Counted from the first letter of the stretch, positions 46,727-56,805 are shown. The stretch: DNA of 64,000 bases from Lentibacter sp. XHP0401 (GCF_025751535.1 NZ_JAOWLC010000013.1:78047-142046); one strand, 5' to 3'. The notes: a model not told the origin generated them from the sequence alone. Numbers and translations: made by a program.

Positions 46727-47650
46727 TCAGAACTGCACATCTGAAACTTCAAGCTGTGTTACATCAAAATTGTGCTCTAACTGTGCAACAGAAGTCCCGA
46801 TCGAAACAAAGCGTGCAGCGTCCATTTCTTCAGCAAACCAAAGCGCCAGCTTAAGCGAATCTTGTTCCCCTGTGGCGGGGCCATCAACCGCATCAAGCAC
46901 CATTTTGGAAGGAGCCCAGACGCTGATTTGACCGTTTTTTAGCGCCCATTCAAGCTCAGTGCGTGTTTCTACAACCACGCAACGCTTGTCACGCCCCGCA
47001 AGAACCCAGGCATTTTGTTCAATCGCCAGCAGATCGATCCGCCGCTGCGCCAATACTGATTTTGATTGGGGCGCAACTGTATCGGCGGCTCCCAAACAAA
47101 TCAAAGCGGGAAGGCCAGTATCGACAATCTGGTCAATCCACGTTTTCAGATGAGGGGCGTTAATCGCCTGATTAGACAGGAATAAGACCAACGGATGCGG
47201 CCGGTCCTCATCGTCATGTGATCCTGTTTCTTCAGGTGCGGAGCGCACGATTTCAACACCCAATGCACCTGGCCCACGATCAAGTTTTTCAATACGCACA
47301 AAGGCCCGCACGGCTTGTGGTTCCCAAAGTATGCGTTCTGCGATCCGTGCAGCCAATGTTTCTAGTAGATTCAAGCGCTCTTCCCCAAGCGCAATGGCAA
47401 TGGCCTCGGTTACTTTGTCATAAGAGAGAATCTTATCGACATCATCATCCACTGCCCCACACAACGGGCGAACCTCGACGACAATGTTAAAACATATCCG
47501 TTGCATCTTCCCACGCTCAGCCTGAAAAGCGCCGATCTCAACTTCGACGATATGGTCACGCACAGAAATACGGTCCAAAGGGCTTGCCTGTGAAGTGGCC
47601 CGAGAACGCGCATCAGGATGATCAAAAGCTTGTGTAATTTCGCAACTCAT
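46727..47650 (-). CDS. folB: Dihydroneopterin aldolase fused to an amino-acid-kinase-like domain
   Basis: 307 residues from ATG at 47650, preceded by GGAGGG. The FolB domain covers about 25-140: ISVRDHIVEVEIGAFQAER, ILSYDKVTEAI, and LNLLETLAARIAERIL, with FVRIEKLDRGPGALG at its end. The remaining 165 residues (HPLVLFLSNQAI onward, through VWAPSKMVLDA and DSLKLALWFAEEMDAARFV) resemble the last part of amino-acid-kinase folds but lack a clear ATP-binding loop. The aldolase cleaves dihydroneopterin. The gene precedes folP by 39 bp. The C-terminal reading is an inference from pattern. Confidence 0.82.
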   Translation of the reverse strand: MSCEITQAFDHPDARSRATSQASPLDRISVRDHIVEVEIGAFQAERGKMQRICFNIVVEVRPLCGAVDDDVDKILSYDKVTEAIAIALGEERLNLLETLAARIAERILWEPQAVRAFVRIEKLDRGPGALGVEIVRSAPEETGSHDDEDRPHPLVLFLSNQAINAPHLKTWIDQIVDTGLPALICLGAADTVAPQSKSVLAQRRIDLLAIEQNAWVLAGRDKRCVVVETRTELEWALKNGQISVWAPSKMVLDAVDGPATGEQDSLKLALWFAEEMDAARFVSIGTSVAQLEHNFDVTQLEVSDVQF

Positions 47651-47745
47651 GGTGCAGGGCCCTCCATACTCGAACATCTACGGCCTACACACTCAATGGC
47701 CCTAAGGTAAACCCCACACCAAATAGTCAGTGTAAAAACTAGTGC

Positions 47746-48378
47746 TCAATTACTCGATAGCCGTGTCGGCTGTCTGTAGAAATGATGGTAACCGATCGTC
47801 GCGGTGCGAGGAAATTTGCTTGCCCATCGAGGAGAAACAGCTTTGGTGTGATAATGTGTTGCGCCCTTGGTGAGTGGGCGCTTTGTATTCTTCATGGTAA
47901 TTTTTGCTATCTTACCGACACGCTCAAAGGCGCGAGGTTCGGCTATCACCTCAGCGTGCCCATCGCATGTGTAGGTAAACTGGCAAGCATTTCTGCGGCC
48001 GGTGCCCTGATGGATAACTCCACAAATTGTATCTGGATAACTGGCGCTACTGACGCGATTAAGAATAACTTCAGCGACGGCAAACTGCCCTTTGACGCTC
48101 TCACCGCGCGCCTCAAAATAGAGCGCCTCAGCAAGGCAGCGCCATTCATTGCCTCCTTGCTGCTTGGGCTGGCTTGCGAGCCATTCCCCAGAATAAGTGA
48201 TGCCTCCAGAAGAGGTTTGCGCAACCTTGGAGCGCTCCAAAAGACTCACAAGATGAGCTTGTGGAATCGCGTTCAGGGCCCGTTGTTCCTTATCGAACAG
48301 CTTCTTGATTGAAACGTCAGCCGACGCGGGCAGCGCACACGATACGCCGAATACAAATGCAGAAACGAGCCGCAGCAT
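47746..48378 (-). CDS. SleB-like cell-wall hydrolase
   Basis: 210 residues. An N-terminal signal peptide (MLRLVSAFVFGVSCALPASA) is followed by about 60 residues of linker and the Hydrolase_2 domain: NEWRCLAEALYFEARGES with the catalytic glutamate, GQFAVAEVILNRVSSASYPDTICGVI, CQFTYTCDGH and TKGATHYHT. These enzymes are lytic transglycosylases or amidases acting on peptidoglycan, first known from spore cortex lysis but common in non-sporing alphaproteobacteria. It acts in the periplasm. Neighbour of folB without evident operon link. Confidence 0.88.
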   Translation of the reverse strand: MLRLVSAFVFGVSCALPASADVSIKKLFDKEQRALNAIPQAHLVSLLERSKVAQTSSGGITYSGEWLASQPKQQGGNEWRCLAEALYFEARGESVKGQFAVAEVILNRVSSASYPDTICGVIHQGTGRRNACQFTYTCDGHAEVIAEPRAFERVGKIAKITMKNTKRPLTKGATHYHTKAVSPRWASKFPRTATIGYHHFYRQPTRLSSN

Positions 48379-48545
48379 GAGCAGGGCCTCCTTAGATCAG
48401 GCTTGAACAGTCGAACATCGGCCAATTTCTTAGGAGCTTTGATATGCCAAAGCAAGTTTTGAGCCCGAGCTAAAACCCCATAATGTTGCGGATTTACGCC
48501 GATCGCCGAATACTGCCGATCATCTTGCGCCCAAGGGAAGTCTGC

Positions 48546-51086
48546 CTACCCTATCTTGTCTTTCAAAGCAAGTTGCGCAGCCGCCAGCCGCGCCACGGGA
48601 ACACGGAAAGGCGAGCAAGAAACATAGTCAAAGCCCGCATTTCTACAAAATGCAATCGATTCGGGGTTGCCGCCGTGCTCTCCGCATATCGAAAGAACGA
48701 GATCAGGCGATGCCTTACGCCCCCGCTCAGCACCGATCTGCAACAGTTCGCCCACGCCATCCGTATCGAGCGTATGAAACGGATCTTCGGGGTAAACGCC
48801 AAGTTGCACATAAGCCGACATAAAGCGTCCAGCATCATCGCGAGAGAGGCCATATGTCATCTGGGTCAAATCATTTGTTCCGAAACTGAGGAACGAAACA
48901 TGAGGCGCAATTTCTTCGGCACGAAGCGCGGCCCTTGGTGTTTCAACCATTACACCCAGCCGGTATTCGAACTCTTGCCCCGTTTCAGTGCGCACGGCCG
49001 CCGCCACCGCATCAACGCGGCTTTTGACCAGTTCAACTTCGCGCATAGCAGACACCAGAGGGATCATGATTTCCGGCACAACAGGAGCACCATCAAGGCT
49101 AGCCGCAATCGTTGCTTCAAATATTGCACGTGCTTGCATGTCGTAAATTTCAGGAACAGTCACCCCGAGGCGCACCCCACGCATACCAAGCATCGGGTTA
49201 TATTCTCCAAGCGCTTCAACTCGACGTGTTACATCGGAAAGATTAAGATCAAGCGCCTCTGCCAATTCCCGACAACCGGCTTTGTCGTGTGGCAGGAACT
49301 CATGCAAAGGCGGATCAAGCAATCGAATACATACAGGTTTGCCCTGCATTATACGGAAAAGCTCAGTGAAATCATCGCGTTGCATAGGCAGAAGCCGCTC
49401 GAGAGCTGCCCGCCTGTCTTTCGGCTTGTCCGCAAAAATCATCTCGCGCATCGGGGTGAGGCGATCCGCTTCAAAGAACATATGTTCCGTGCGGCAAAGT
49501 CCGATACCTTCTGCGCCGAAATTACGGGCTGTCGCCGCATCTGTCGGAGTGTCGGCATTGGCACGCACGCCTATGTCTCTTACCTCGTCTGACCATTCCA
49601 TCAACTCTTGAAACGCGCCATCATGAGTCGCTTCAAGCATTGCTGGTTCTCCCACCAGAACATCGCCAGATGTGCCATCAACGGTGATGACATCACCCTC
49701 TTTGAAAACACGCCCGTCTTGCGCAGTTACTGTTCGCTTCTGAAGGTTGAACGTAATACTCATCGCTCCAACAACACAGGGAAGCCCCATGCCGCGTCCG
49801 ATAACCGCTGCGTGGCTCGTCATTCCGCCTCGTTCTGTCAGAACGGCAACCGCCGCATGCATCCCCCGAATGTCTTCGGGTGAGGTTTCACGTCTTACAA
49901 GAACGCAGGCCTCTCCGCGCGCAGCACTGGCCTGTGCTTCGGACGACGAGAATACGATCCTTCCAGTTGCTGCACCCGGGCTGGCCGCAACTCCTGTTGC
50001 GATACGATCTCTAGTGGCCTCAGGATCTACTTGACGGTGCAACAATTCATTCAAAGCACGGGGTTCCACCCGCATCAAGGCTTCTTCTCTTGGTATTATG
50101 CTGTCTTTCGCGAGATCGACAGCAATGCGAACAGCCGCCCGCGCCGAGCGCGCAATACGCACACCATCCAGCAAATGCACCTTGCCGTTTTCTATCGCAA
50201 ATTCAGCCTGCATCTCTTCACGCAATTTTTCACGCATGAGTGCGGTATAGGCCTTAAGCTCGGCAAACGCGGCGGGTGCAAGCTCTTCAAGAGATGGTCC
50301 CCGCTCGTCCGCTTCAAGAAACAAGGCTTCCGCCCCTTTCAGCAAAGCATCACGTCCCTGACTCTGTGACAGGTAGCGCCCCGTGATCTGCGGTTCGCCA
50401 GAGATTGAATCAACCAGTTGAATAACACCTGACCCGCTTTCGCCAGATCCGATACCAAAGACCATCTCTTGCACAACAAGGCCAAGCCCCGCGTCAGCAG
50501 GTGCTCCCTTGGCTTGCCGCAACAGCCTCGCAGTTGTCCCCTCCCAAGCGCGTGCCATTGAGCGCAGAACCGCTCCGAGTTGGACATCTGGCTCTTGCGG
50601 AAACACTTCTTCGGCTTCATCCTCATAGGCCTTCAACGCGGCAGAGAGCCCTTCCTGACCTTGGGCTTCGATATCCTCGAAAAGATCAGGATCCAGCCGC
50701 GCGACATGGATGGCGTAAGACTGCACAAAGCGCAGATAAATCTGCGCAGCGGCATCTTGCCCCAATACATCACAAAAATCGACATAAAGCGCATCGTTCA
50801 TCCCGATATTGAGAACCGCACCTGGCCCTCCCCAATCCGGGTCTTCCGATGAGGGACGCACGCACAAAAGCGGGCTATCGCCAAAAGGCTCCAGCAGTTT
50901 TCTCATATCCGGCATTTGGCCCGAGGCCAGCCCATGTACTGCCGAAAACGAGAGGGCAACAGTTTTAGGTACAGGCAAATCCAGCCTGACAAGCCGCTGC
51001 AAACACTTCGCGCGTCCTCCATGCGTATGAGACGCAATCGGAGCATCGCTGGTGATCAGCGTGGTATGTGGATCATCTTTCTGCAC
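48546..51086 (-). CDS. Pyruvate phosphate dikinase paralogue with divergent ATP-grasp region
   Basis: 846 residues. The C-terminal two thirds are canonical: swivelling phosphohistidine domain TERGGMTSHAAVIGRGMG, PEP/pyruvate barrel starting IGLCRTEHMF, RLLDPPLHEFLP, LSFGTNDLTQMTYGLSRDD and the catalytic cysteine in SICGEHGGNPESIAF. The N-terminal ATP-grasp differs: LLGGKGANLAEM is replaced by HGGRAKCLQRL, SVRSGAPxSMPGMMDTVLNLG by CVRPSSEDPDWGGPGAVLNIG, and NAQGEDVVAG by QSQGRDALLKG. It could still be a PPDK acting between pyruvate and PEP, or a PEP-linked phosphotransferase with a changed nucleotide site. Confidence 0.8.
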   Translation of the reverse strand: MQKDDPHTTLITSDAPIASHTHGGRAKCLQRLVRLDLPVPKTVALSFSAVHGLASGQMPDMRKLLEPFGDSPLLCVRPSSEDPDWGGPGAVLNIGMNDALYVDFCDVLGQDAAAQIYLRFVQSYAIHVARLDPDLFEDIEAQGQEGLSAALKAYEDEAEEVFPQEPDVQLGAVLRSMARAWEGTTARLLRQAKGAPADAGLGLVVQEMVFGIGSGESGSGVIQLVDSISGEPQITGRYLSQSQGRDALLKGAEALFLEADERGPSLEELAPAAFAELKAYTALMREKLREEMQAEFAIENGKVHLLDGVRIARSARAAVRIAVDLAKDSIIPREEALMRVEPRALNELLHRQVDPEATRDRIATGVAASPGAATGRIVFSSSEAQASAARGEACVLVRRETSPEDIRGMHAAVAVLTERGGMTSHAAVIGRGMGLPCVVGAMSITFNLQKRTVTAQDGRVFKEGDVITVDGTSGDVLVGEPAMLEATHDGAFQELMEWSDEVRDIGVRANADTPTDAATARNFGAEGIGLCRTEHMFFEADRLTPMREMIFADKPKDRRAALERLLPMQRDDFTELFRIMQGKPVCIRLLDPPLHEFLPHDKAGCRELAEALDLNLSDVTRRVEALGEYNPMLGMRGVRLGVTVPEIYDMQARAIFEATIAASLDGAPVVPEIMIPLVSAMREVELVKSRVDAVAAAVRTETGQEFEYRLGVMVETPRAALRAEEIAPHVSFLSFGTNDLTQMTYGLSRDDAGRFMSAYVQLGVYPEDPFHTLDTDGVGELLQIGAERGRKASPDLVLSICGEHGGNPESIAFCRNAGFDYVSCSPFRVPVARLAAAQLALKDKIG

Positions 51087-51124
51087 TGCGGCACATTAAC
51101 CCCAGTTCCGAAAGCGGCGCAAGC

Positions 51125-53347
51125 CTAGCCTTCAAGGCAAGACAAATCGGCCACGCTCGCGCAAACGGTGCGAATACGGTTCAAAAGGTTGAGCCTATTA
51201 CGCCGCACGACCTGATTGTCTGTGTTGATTTGCACCGTTTCAAAGAATGCATCAACCGGGCTGCGCAACTGCGCCATCGCCGTCATTGCCGTCTCGTACG
51301 CACCTTCTGAAAGCGCGACCTTGATATCCGCCTCCGCCGTATCGAGAGCGGCAAAGAGCGCTTTCTCTTCAGCGGTTTCCGCAAATTTAATTTCGGCACC
51401 GAAACTATATTCCACACCGTCTTTGGCTTCAGCCTGGCTCAGGATATTATTGGCACGCTTGAAGCCTTGAACAAGGTTTGCACCCTCGTCTGTTTCAAGG
51501 ACACGTCCCAAAGCAGTGGCGCGCTCGGCAACCAGTTGCAAATCATCGTTGAGTTCACCCGACAAGCAGGCATCAATTACGTCGTAACGAATACCCTCGT
51601 CCTTCAGGTAAACTTTTAGACGATCGTGGAAGAAGCCAAGCAGGTTTGCAGAAATATCAGGGACAGTTTCAGCAAGCTTCGCAGCCACCGCGCCAGCCTC
51701 CCGCTGATCAAGAACAGCATGATATGCCGCGCCAAATACGCCTGCCTTAACAATCTCTTGCAAAATCTCCTCAAGCGTATCGATCTCGTTTTCAGCGCCT
51801 GCTCCGTTAAGTGCAATCAAATGCCGCATAAGCTGGGCATCCAGAAAACGGGATAGTTCCAGTGACAGATTATTTTCACGCAACAGACGTATCACTCCGA
51901 GCGCGGCACGACGCAGCGCGAACGGGTCCTTAGACCCGGTCGGCTTCTCATCAATCGCCCAAAAGCCTGTTAGCGTGTCGATTTTATCGGCCAGGGAAAC
52001 CGCCACAGACAAAGCTGCACGCGGAGCCACATCAGATGGCCCGAGCGGAGCGTAATGTTCTTCACATACAGCAGCAATTTCACCCGACTGCCCAGCAGCT
52101 TCTGCGTAATAGCGCCCCATAAGGCCCTGTAGCTCGGGGAATTCGTAAACCATCTCCGAACTGAGATCTGCCTTGGCAATTCGAGCCGCCTTTTCTGCAT
52201 CTTCAACATCGGCCCCGACATAAGGCGCGATATCTCGCGCAAGCTCAGCAATCCGGTTGATCCGTTCTGCCTGATTGCCAAGCTTGTTGTGGAACGTCAC
52301 ATTTGCAAGCTGCTCTGTCCAAGCAGACATCCCGCTTTTGGCAACGCGCAAATCATTTTCCCAAAAAAACTTTGCATCACTCAAGCGCGCGGCCAAAACC
52401 TTCTGGTTGCCAGCAAGGATGGTTGCGCCGTTGTCACTTGTTTCTCTGTTGGCCACGGTAATGAAACGCTCGATACGTTTGGACTTCGCGCTCCTGACAG
52501 AAAAGAACTTCTGGTGCTCTTTCATCGACGTCTGCAAAACTTCAGGCGGCAGGTCGAGAAACTCTTCCCCAATTTGGCCCATCAGCACCACCGGCCATTC
52601 GACAAGGCCCGCAACTTCAGCCAGCAGCCCTTTGTCTTCTACAACTTCCAAACCACTGGCAAACGCTTGATTGGTAGCATCCTGCCAGATGTGATCGGCC
52701 CGCTCTTCAGGATCAAGAACCACATGCGCGCGTTTCAGCAGTGAGGCATACTGATCAAAGTTTGCCACCGAGAACCGGCCGGGGCTCATAAACCTATGGC
52801 CCTCTGTCATATCGCCTGCTTTTATCCCGTCGATGTCGGTAGGCACAATCCGGCTGCCAGCTTCGTCTTCAAGAATACATACGATGGAGTGCAAAGGCCG
52901 CACCCAGCGCAAGCTTCCAGCGCCCCAGCGCATAGATTTAGGCCAAGGAAAGTTGCGCACGGCTTGTTCCAAAACCTCTGCAACAATCTCGTCAGCCAAG
53001 CGGCCGGCTTTCTCGATCATCGCAAAGTAGACAGCGCCCTTGGGCGTTTCGCGTTCTTCAAGCTGATCTCGCGTCACACCTGCTCCGCGCAAAAAGCCTT
53101 CAATCGCCTGTTCGGGCGCACCTACTTTCGGACCTTTGCGCTCTTCACGCACCGTCGGGCTTTCAGCCGTGAGGCCATCAACAGCGAGCGCCAAGCGCCG
53201 TGGCGTGCTAAAGGCTTTCGTCCCTGAATAGGTTAGCCCTGCCTCGACAAGACCATCTGTTATCAGCTTTTTCAGGTTATGAGCCGCCTGCGCTTGCATG
53301 CGCGCGGGGATCTCTTCGGAGAACAATTCAATCAGCAGATTTGGCAT
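51125..53347 (-). CDS. glyS: Glycyl-tRNA synthetase beta subunit
   Basis: 740 residues, full length. It begins MPNLLIELFSEEIPARMQ and contains the family signatures PKSMRWG near 144, EFLDLPPEVLQTSMKEHQKFF near 270 and DKIDTLTGFWAIDEKPTGSKDPFALRR near 508, then a C-terminal DALR anticodon-binding domain. The beta subunit recognises tRNA-Gly in the alpha2-beta2 enzyme. The small gene between it and glyQ is part of the same operon. Confidence 0.96.
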   Translation of the reverse strand: MPNLLIELFSEEIPARMQAQAAHNLKKLITDGLVEAGLTYSGTKAFSTPRRLALAVDGLTAESPTVREERKGPKVGAPEQAIEGFLRGAGVTRDQLEERETPKGAVYFAMIEKAGRLADEIVAEVLEQAVRNFPWPKSMRWGAGSLRWVRPLHSIVCILEDEAGSRIVPTDIDGIKAGDMTEGHRFMSPGRFSVANFDQYASLLKRAHVVLDPEERADHIWQDATNQAFASGLEVVEDKGLLAEVAGLVEWPVVLMGQIGEEFLDLPPEVLQTSMKEHQKFFSVRSAKSKRIERFITVANRETSDNGATILAGNQKVLAARLSDAKFFWENDLRVAKSGMSAWTEQLANVTFHNKLGNQAERINRIAELARDIAPYVGADVEDAEKAARIAKADLSSEMVYEFPELQGLMGRYYAEAAGQSGEIAAVCEEHYAPLGPSDVAPRAALSVAVSLADKIDTLTGFWAIDEKPTGSKDPFALRRAALGVIRLLRENNLSLELSRFLDAQLMRHLIALNGAGAENEIDTLEEILQEIVKAGVFGAAYHAVLDQREAGAVAAKLAETVPDISANLLGFFHDRLKVYLKDEGIRYDVIDACLSGELNDDLQLVAERATALGRVLETDEGANLVQGFKRANNILSQAEAKDGVEYSFGAEIKFAETAEEKALFAALDTAEADIKVALSEGAYETAMTAMAQLRSPVDAFFETVQINTDNQVVRRNRLNLLNRIRTVCASVADLSCLEG

Positions 53348-53365
53348 TGGCTGCGCTTTCTTTCT

Positions 53366-53884
53366 TTACGGTTTCTCGGGGCAGCCTTCAGGCACAGGTT
53401 TGCCATCAAAAACTTCTACACCGCAGTCGTTGATCTGATGCCAGACGAAGCCACGCCCGTCTGGCAAAACCGCGACAACGCGGTCAATTCCGTATTCAAG
53501 ATTCTTCTGGCCGAGAAATGGCACAGCTTCTCCACTCTCAATCGCCTCGCCCAAAGCAACGGCATCAAAACAATCAAACCAGTTAGGGGCCACAAGCGGC
53601 TCTGCATTTTCATAATGCTCAAACGTCTCGCTCAGCATCGCGATACTCTGCGACGTTGTAAAACAAGCGCGATAACGGATAGGAGAACTCGTTGCTGTAA
53701 TTGCTTCGAAGTTTTCATATAAAATCGGCTCAGGCTCTCCGCTCATGAGGGATGTGAGCATCACGTCATCATCACCCTGAGAAACAACGTTTTCATAGTA
53801 GGCGTAGACCTGAAGATAATAAATGGCTGCGCCAGCGATCAGTGACAACACGACAATAAACCCCGCAACAATTTTGCCGCTCAT
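53366..53884 (-). CDS. Small membrane-anchored protein encoded between glyQ and glyS
   Basis: 172 residues. One membrane segment near the N-terminus ([21 protein letters not shown], residues 5-25) is followed by a soluble domain of about 145 residues facing the periplasm. Three cysteines ([22 protein letters not shown]) could form a disulfide. I recall a DUF6446 family at this place in Rhodobacterales, but the name is from memory. Function unknown. Its ATG overlaps the glyQ stop (ATGA), and glyS starts 18 bp after its end, so expression is tied to the synthetase. Confidence 0.75.
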   Translation of the reverse strand: MSGKIVAGFIVVLSLIAGAAIYYLQVYAYYENVVSQGDDDVMLTSLMSGEPEPILYENFEAITATSSPIRYRACFTTSQSIAMLSETFEHYENAEPLVAPNWFDCFDAVALGEAIESGEAVPFLGQKNLEYGIDRVVAVLPDGRGFVWHQINDCGVEVFDGKPVPEGCPEKP

Positions 53885-54810
53885 GAGACATAGCCCCCGG
53901 CTTCGGTTTGCACAAAAGCATCAGCGCACAGTTTGGCCAGTGTCCGCACACGGCCGATATAAGCCTGCCGTTCGGTCACAGAAATAACACCGCGTGCATC
54001 GAGCAGATTGAACAGATGAGACGCTTTGATGCACTGGTCATAAGCCGGATGCGCCATAATAATACGTTTGCCGGTTTTAGGGTCGTCTGCCCCCACCTCG
54101 AGAATACGCTGACATTCGGCCTCGGCATCCTCAAAATGGCGCAAGAGTGTTTCAGTATCAGCCACATCAAAATTCCAACGGCTGTATTCCTGCTCCGTCT
54201 GACGGAAGACATCACCATAGCTTAGCGCAATCGGCGCTTGCGGGTCATTGTAGGGCATGTCCATCACGTGCTCGACACCGAGCACATACATCGCCAAACG
54301 CTCGAGGCCATAAGTAAGTTCGCCAGAAACGGGGTGGCAATCATGGCCGCCCACCTGCTGAAAATAAGTAAACTGCGAAACTTCCATTCCGTCACACCAG
54401 ACTTCCCAGCCGAGCCCCCATGCGCCCAGCGTCGGGCTTTCCCAGTCGTCTTCGACAAAGCGGATGTCATGCCGCCCCATATCGATTCCGATAGCTTCAA
54501 GCGAACCGAGATACAGCGCCTGAAGGTCGGGTGGGCTTGGTTTGATTACCACCTGGTACTGGTAGTAGTGCTGAAGTCGATTGGGGTTTTCACCGTAGCG
54601 TCCGTCTGTCGGGCGTCGTGAGGGCTGCACATAGGCCGCCGCCCATGGCTTTGTGCCAAGCGAGCGTAACGTGGTCGCCGGGTGAAATGTGCCCGCGCCC
54701 ACTTCCATGTCGTAAGGCTGAAGCACAGCGCACCCCTTTGCTGCCCAATAGGACTGCAATCGCAGGATGATCTCTTGAAAACTGCGCGGTTTGTCAGTTT
54801 GTTCAGCCAT
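53881..54810 (-). CDS. glyQ: Glycyl-tRNA synthetase alpha subunit
   Basis: 309 residues, class II aminoacyl-tRNA synthetase. Motif 1 lies near [27 protein letters not shown], and [26 protein letters not shown] near 52-77 and [13 protein letters not shown] (motif 2 area) are family-typical; [13 protein letters not shown] near 168 is the ATP-binding part. It activates glycine and forms the alpha2-beta2 enzyme with GlyS. ATG at 54810 is followed by a complete domain, and no carboxy-terminal loss is seen. Confidence 0.96.
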   Translation of the reverse strand: MAEQTDKPRSFQEIILRLQSYWAAKGCAVLQPYDMEVGAGTFHPATTLRSLGTKPWAAAYVQPSRRPTDGRYGENPNRLQHYYQYQVVIKPSPPDLQALYLGSLEAIGIDMGRHDIRFVEDDWESPTLGAWGLGWEVWCDGMEVSQFTYFQQVGGHDCHPVSGELTYGLERLAMYVLGVEHVMDMPYNDPQAPIALSYGDVFRQTEQEYSRWNFDVADTETLLRHFEDAEAECQRILEVGADDPKTGKRIIMAHPAYDQCIKASHLFNLLDARGVISVTERQAYIGRVRTLAKLCADAFVQTEAGGYVS

Positions 54811-55028
54811 ATCTTTGCCTTTACTCAGCTTTGCTCTGCCGTTTGCGCACTACCTAAGCCGCCTATGCGATCAGGTCAATCAGCCGCCTGCCTCTCATCA
54901 ATGCCAGAGCATATAAATCAAACAAATACGGCAATGTGATCGTTATTTGGGTGCACTGGCCCAAGAATTTGATAAAACATCGCAAACTGCGCATGAGCAC
55001 ATAATTATACGCGAGGGACTCTCATAAA

Positions 55029-56783
55029 ATGACACGGCTGATCGTATCCGTATTTGTAACAATTAATTTTTGGATCAGCGCCGCTCTGGCACAAGATCAG
55101 GAGGCTGTCTGGATCCAGGTCGAGGCACAACCCAGCCTCAATCAGGCTCAAGATAGGGTAAGAGAATATTCCGCCGCATTGCCTGACGTAAACGGCTTTG
55201 CTCTAGGCGGCGGCTGGTATGGCATCGCGCTCGGCCCATACACACCTGATGATGCCCGAGAGGTTCTGCGCACTTATCGCCGTGAAGGGCAGATCCCGCG
55301 TGACAGCTATATCGCCTATACCTCAAGCTTTCAGCAGCAGTTCTGGCCCATCGGAGCCAACTTCCTGAACATCCCCGCAGCTCAGGAAGCCCCGCAGGAC
55401 CCAGCAGACGAAGCACCTTCGGAAGAGGTTGCAGCAGTTGAGCCGGAAACAACGATCACAACACCAGATGAAACCGCTTCCGAAGCACGTGCTTCCGAAG
55501 CAGAGCTAACGCGCGAAGAGCGTGAAAGACTTCAGATCGCTCTAAAATGGGCTGGCCACTATGACGCGTCAATTGACGGTGCTTTCGGGCGCGGCACACG
55601 AACGTCCATGGCGGCATGGCAAGATGCCAACAACCACGAAAGAACAGGTATTCTCACAACGGCCCAGCGTGCAGAGCTTTTCAGCCAATACAACGCGGTT
55701 CTCAACGGTCTTGGCCTTGCCCTCGTCCAAGACACGGCCGCAGGTATCGAAATCAAGATGCCAACAGAAGTTGTCAAATTTTCTAAGTATAGTCCCCCGT
55801 TTGCCCAATATGACAGTTCTGGCGATATCAACGGACGCGTTTTACTGATCAGCCAGGAGGGCGATCAGAACACGCTTTATGGCCTCTATGATATCATGCA
55901 AACGCTCGAGATCGTACCTGAAGACGGCCCGCGCGAGCGCAAGGGCAACTCCTTCACACTTGTCGGAGAAAGCGCGACCATGATTTCACACACCGAAGCC
56001 TGGCTCGAGAATGGCGAGATCAAAGGTTTCACGCTCATCTGGCCCGCTGGTGATGAGGAGCGCCGCAGCCGCCTGCTCGGTGAGATGATGGCTTCGTTCA
56101 ACCGTCTTGAAGGCGCTATGGACCCGGCGGCAGGCACTGACGAGCAAAATATCGATCTGGTCGCAGGCCTTGAAATCCGCCGCCCCAAGCTTGCCCGGTC
56201 CGGTTTTTTTCTGGATAGCGCAGGACACATCGTAACCACGTCAGAGGCAGTTGCTAACTGCTCGAGCATCACAATCGAGGATCAGTTTGAAGCCGAGGTG
56301 CTCATCAATGATGGCCCGTCAGGTATTGCTATTGTAAAATCGAAAGAAACGCTCAGCCCGGCACAGATCGCGACCCTCACCGCGCGCGATCCCCGCTTGC
56401 AAACAGAGATTGCGGTTTCCGGTTTCAGCTATGAAGGCATCCTTGGCGCTCCAACACTCACTTTCGGAGTGTTGAGTGATGTGAAAGGCCTCGGTGGCGA
56501 ACCCGAGCTTAAACGCCTCGCTCTCAATGCCTTGCCAGGAGACGCTGGCGGCCCCGTCTTTGATGATACAGGAGCCGTTATGGGAATGCTTCTGCCTGCT
56601 CCGCAAGGCGATAAAAAACTGCCTGACCAAGTCAGCTTCGCTGTTGACGCAAGCACCATCAGAAAAGTTGCCGGGGCGGCAGGGCTTACAGCCAATTTAA
56701 ATGGCCGCACCGGGCGGATTGCCCCCGAAGATCTAACACTTGAAGCTCAGGGCTTGACGGTGTTGATCAGCTGCTGGGAGTGA
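55029..56783 (+). CDS. Secreted trypsin-like pseudoprotease with SPOR-like and peptidoglycan-binding domains
   Basis: 584 residues. A signal peptide (cleaved after SAALA, residue 21) is followed by a SPOR-like repeat region (VWIQVEAQPSLNQAQDRVREY...WYGIALGPYTPDDAREVL, 27-90), a linker rich in E, A and P, a PG_binding_1 domain (LQIALKWAGHYDASIDGAFGRGTR, near 170-200) and a trypsin-like domain (about 390-560). In that domain the three triad positions read E406 (TTSEAV in place of TxxHVV), S431/G432 (PSGIAI in place of xDLAV) and A506 (GDAGGP in place of GDSGGP). All three catalytic residues are therefore missing. A scaffold role at the periplasmic cell wall is more likely than proteolysis. Confidence 0.85.
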   Translation: MTRLIVSVFVTINFWISAALAQDQEAVWIQVEAQPSLNQAQDRVREYSAALPDVNGFALGGGWYGIALGPYTPDDAREVLRTYRREGQIPRDSYIAYTSSFQQQFWPIGANFLNIPAAQEAPQDPADEAPSEEVAAVEPETTITTPDETASEARASEAELTREERERLQIALKWAGHYDASIDGAFGRGTRTSMAAWQDANNHERTGILTTAQRAELFSQYNAVLNGLGLALVQDTAAGIEIKMPTEVVKFSKYSPPFAQYDSSGDINGRVLLISQEGDQNTLYGLYDIMQTLEIVPEDGPRERKGNSFTLVGESATMISHTEAWLENGEIKGFTLIWPAGDEERRSRLLGEMMASFNRLEGAMDPAAGTDEQNIDLVAGLEIRRPKLARSGFFLDSAGHIVTTSEAVANCSSITIEDQFEAEVLINDGPSGIAIVKSKETLSPAQIATLTARDPRLQTEIAVSGFSYEGILGAPTLTFGVLSDVKGLGGEPELKRLALNALPGDAGGPVFDDTGAVMGMLLPAPQGDKKLPDQVSFAVDASTIRKVAGAAGLTANLNGRTGRIAPEDLTLEAQGLTVLISCWE

Positions 56784-56805
56784 CTCCTCCGGAACGACAT
56801 AATAT

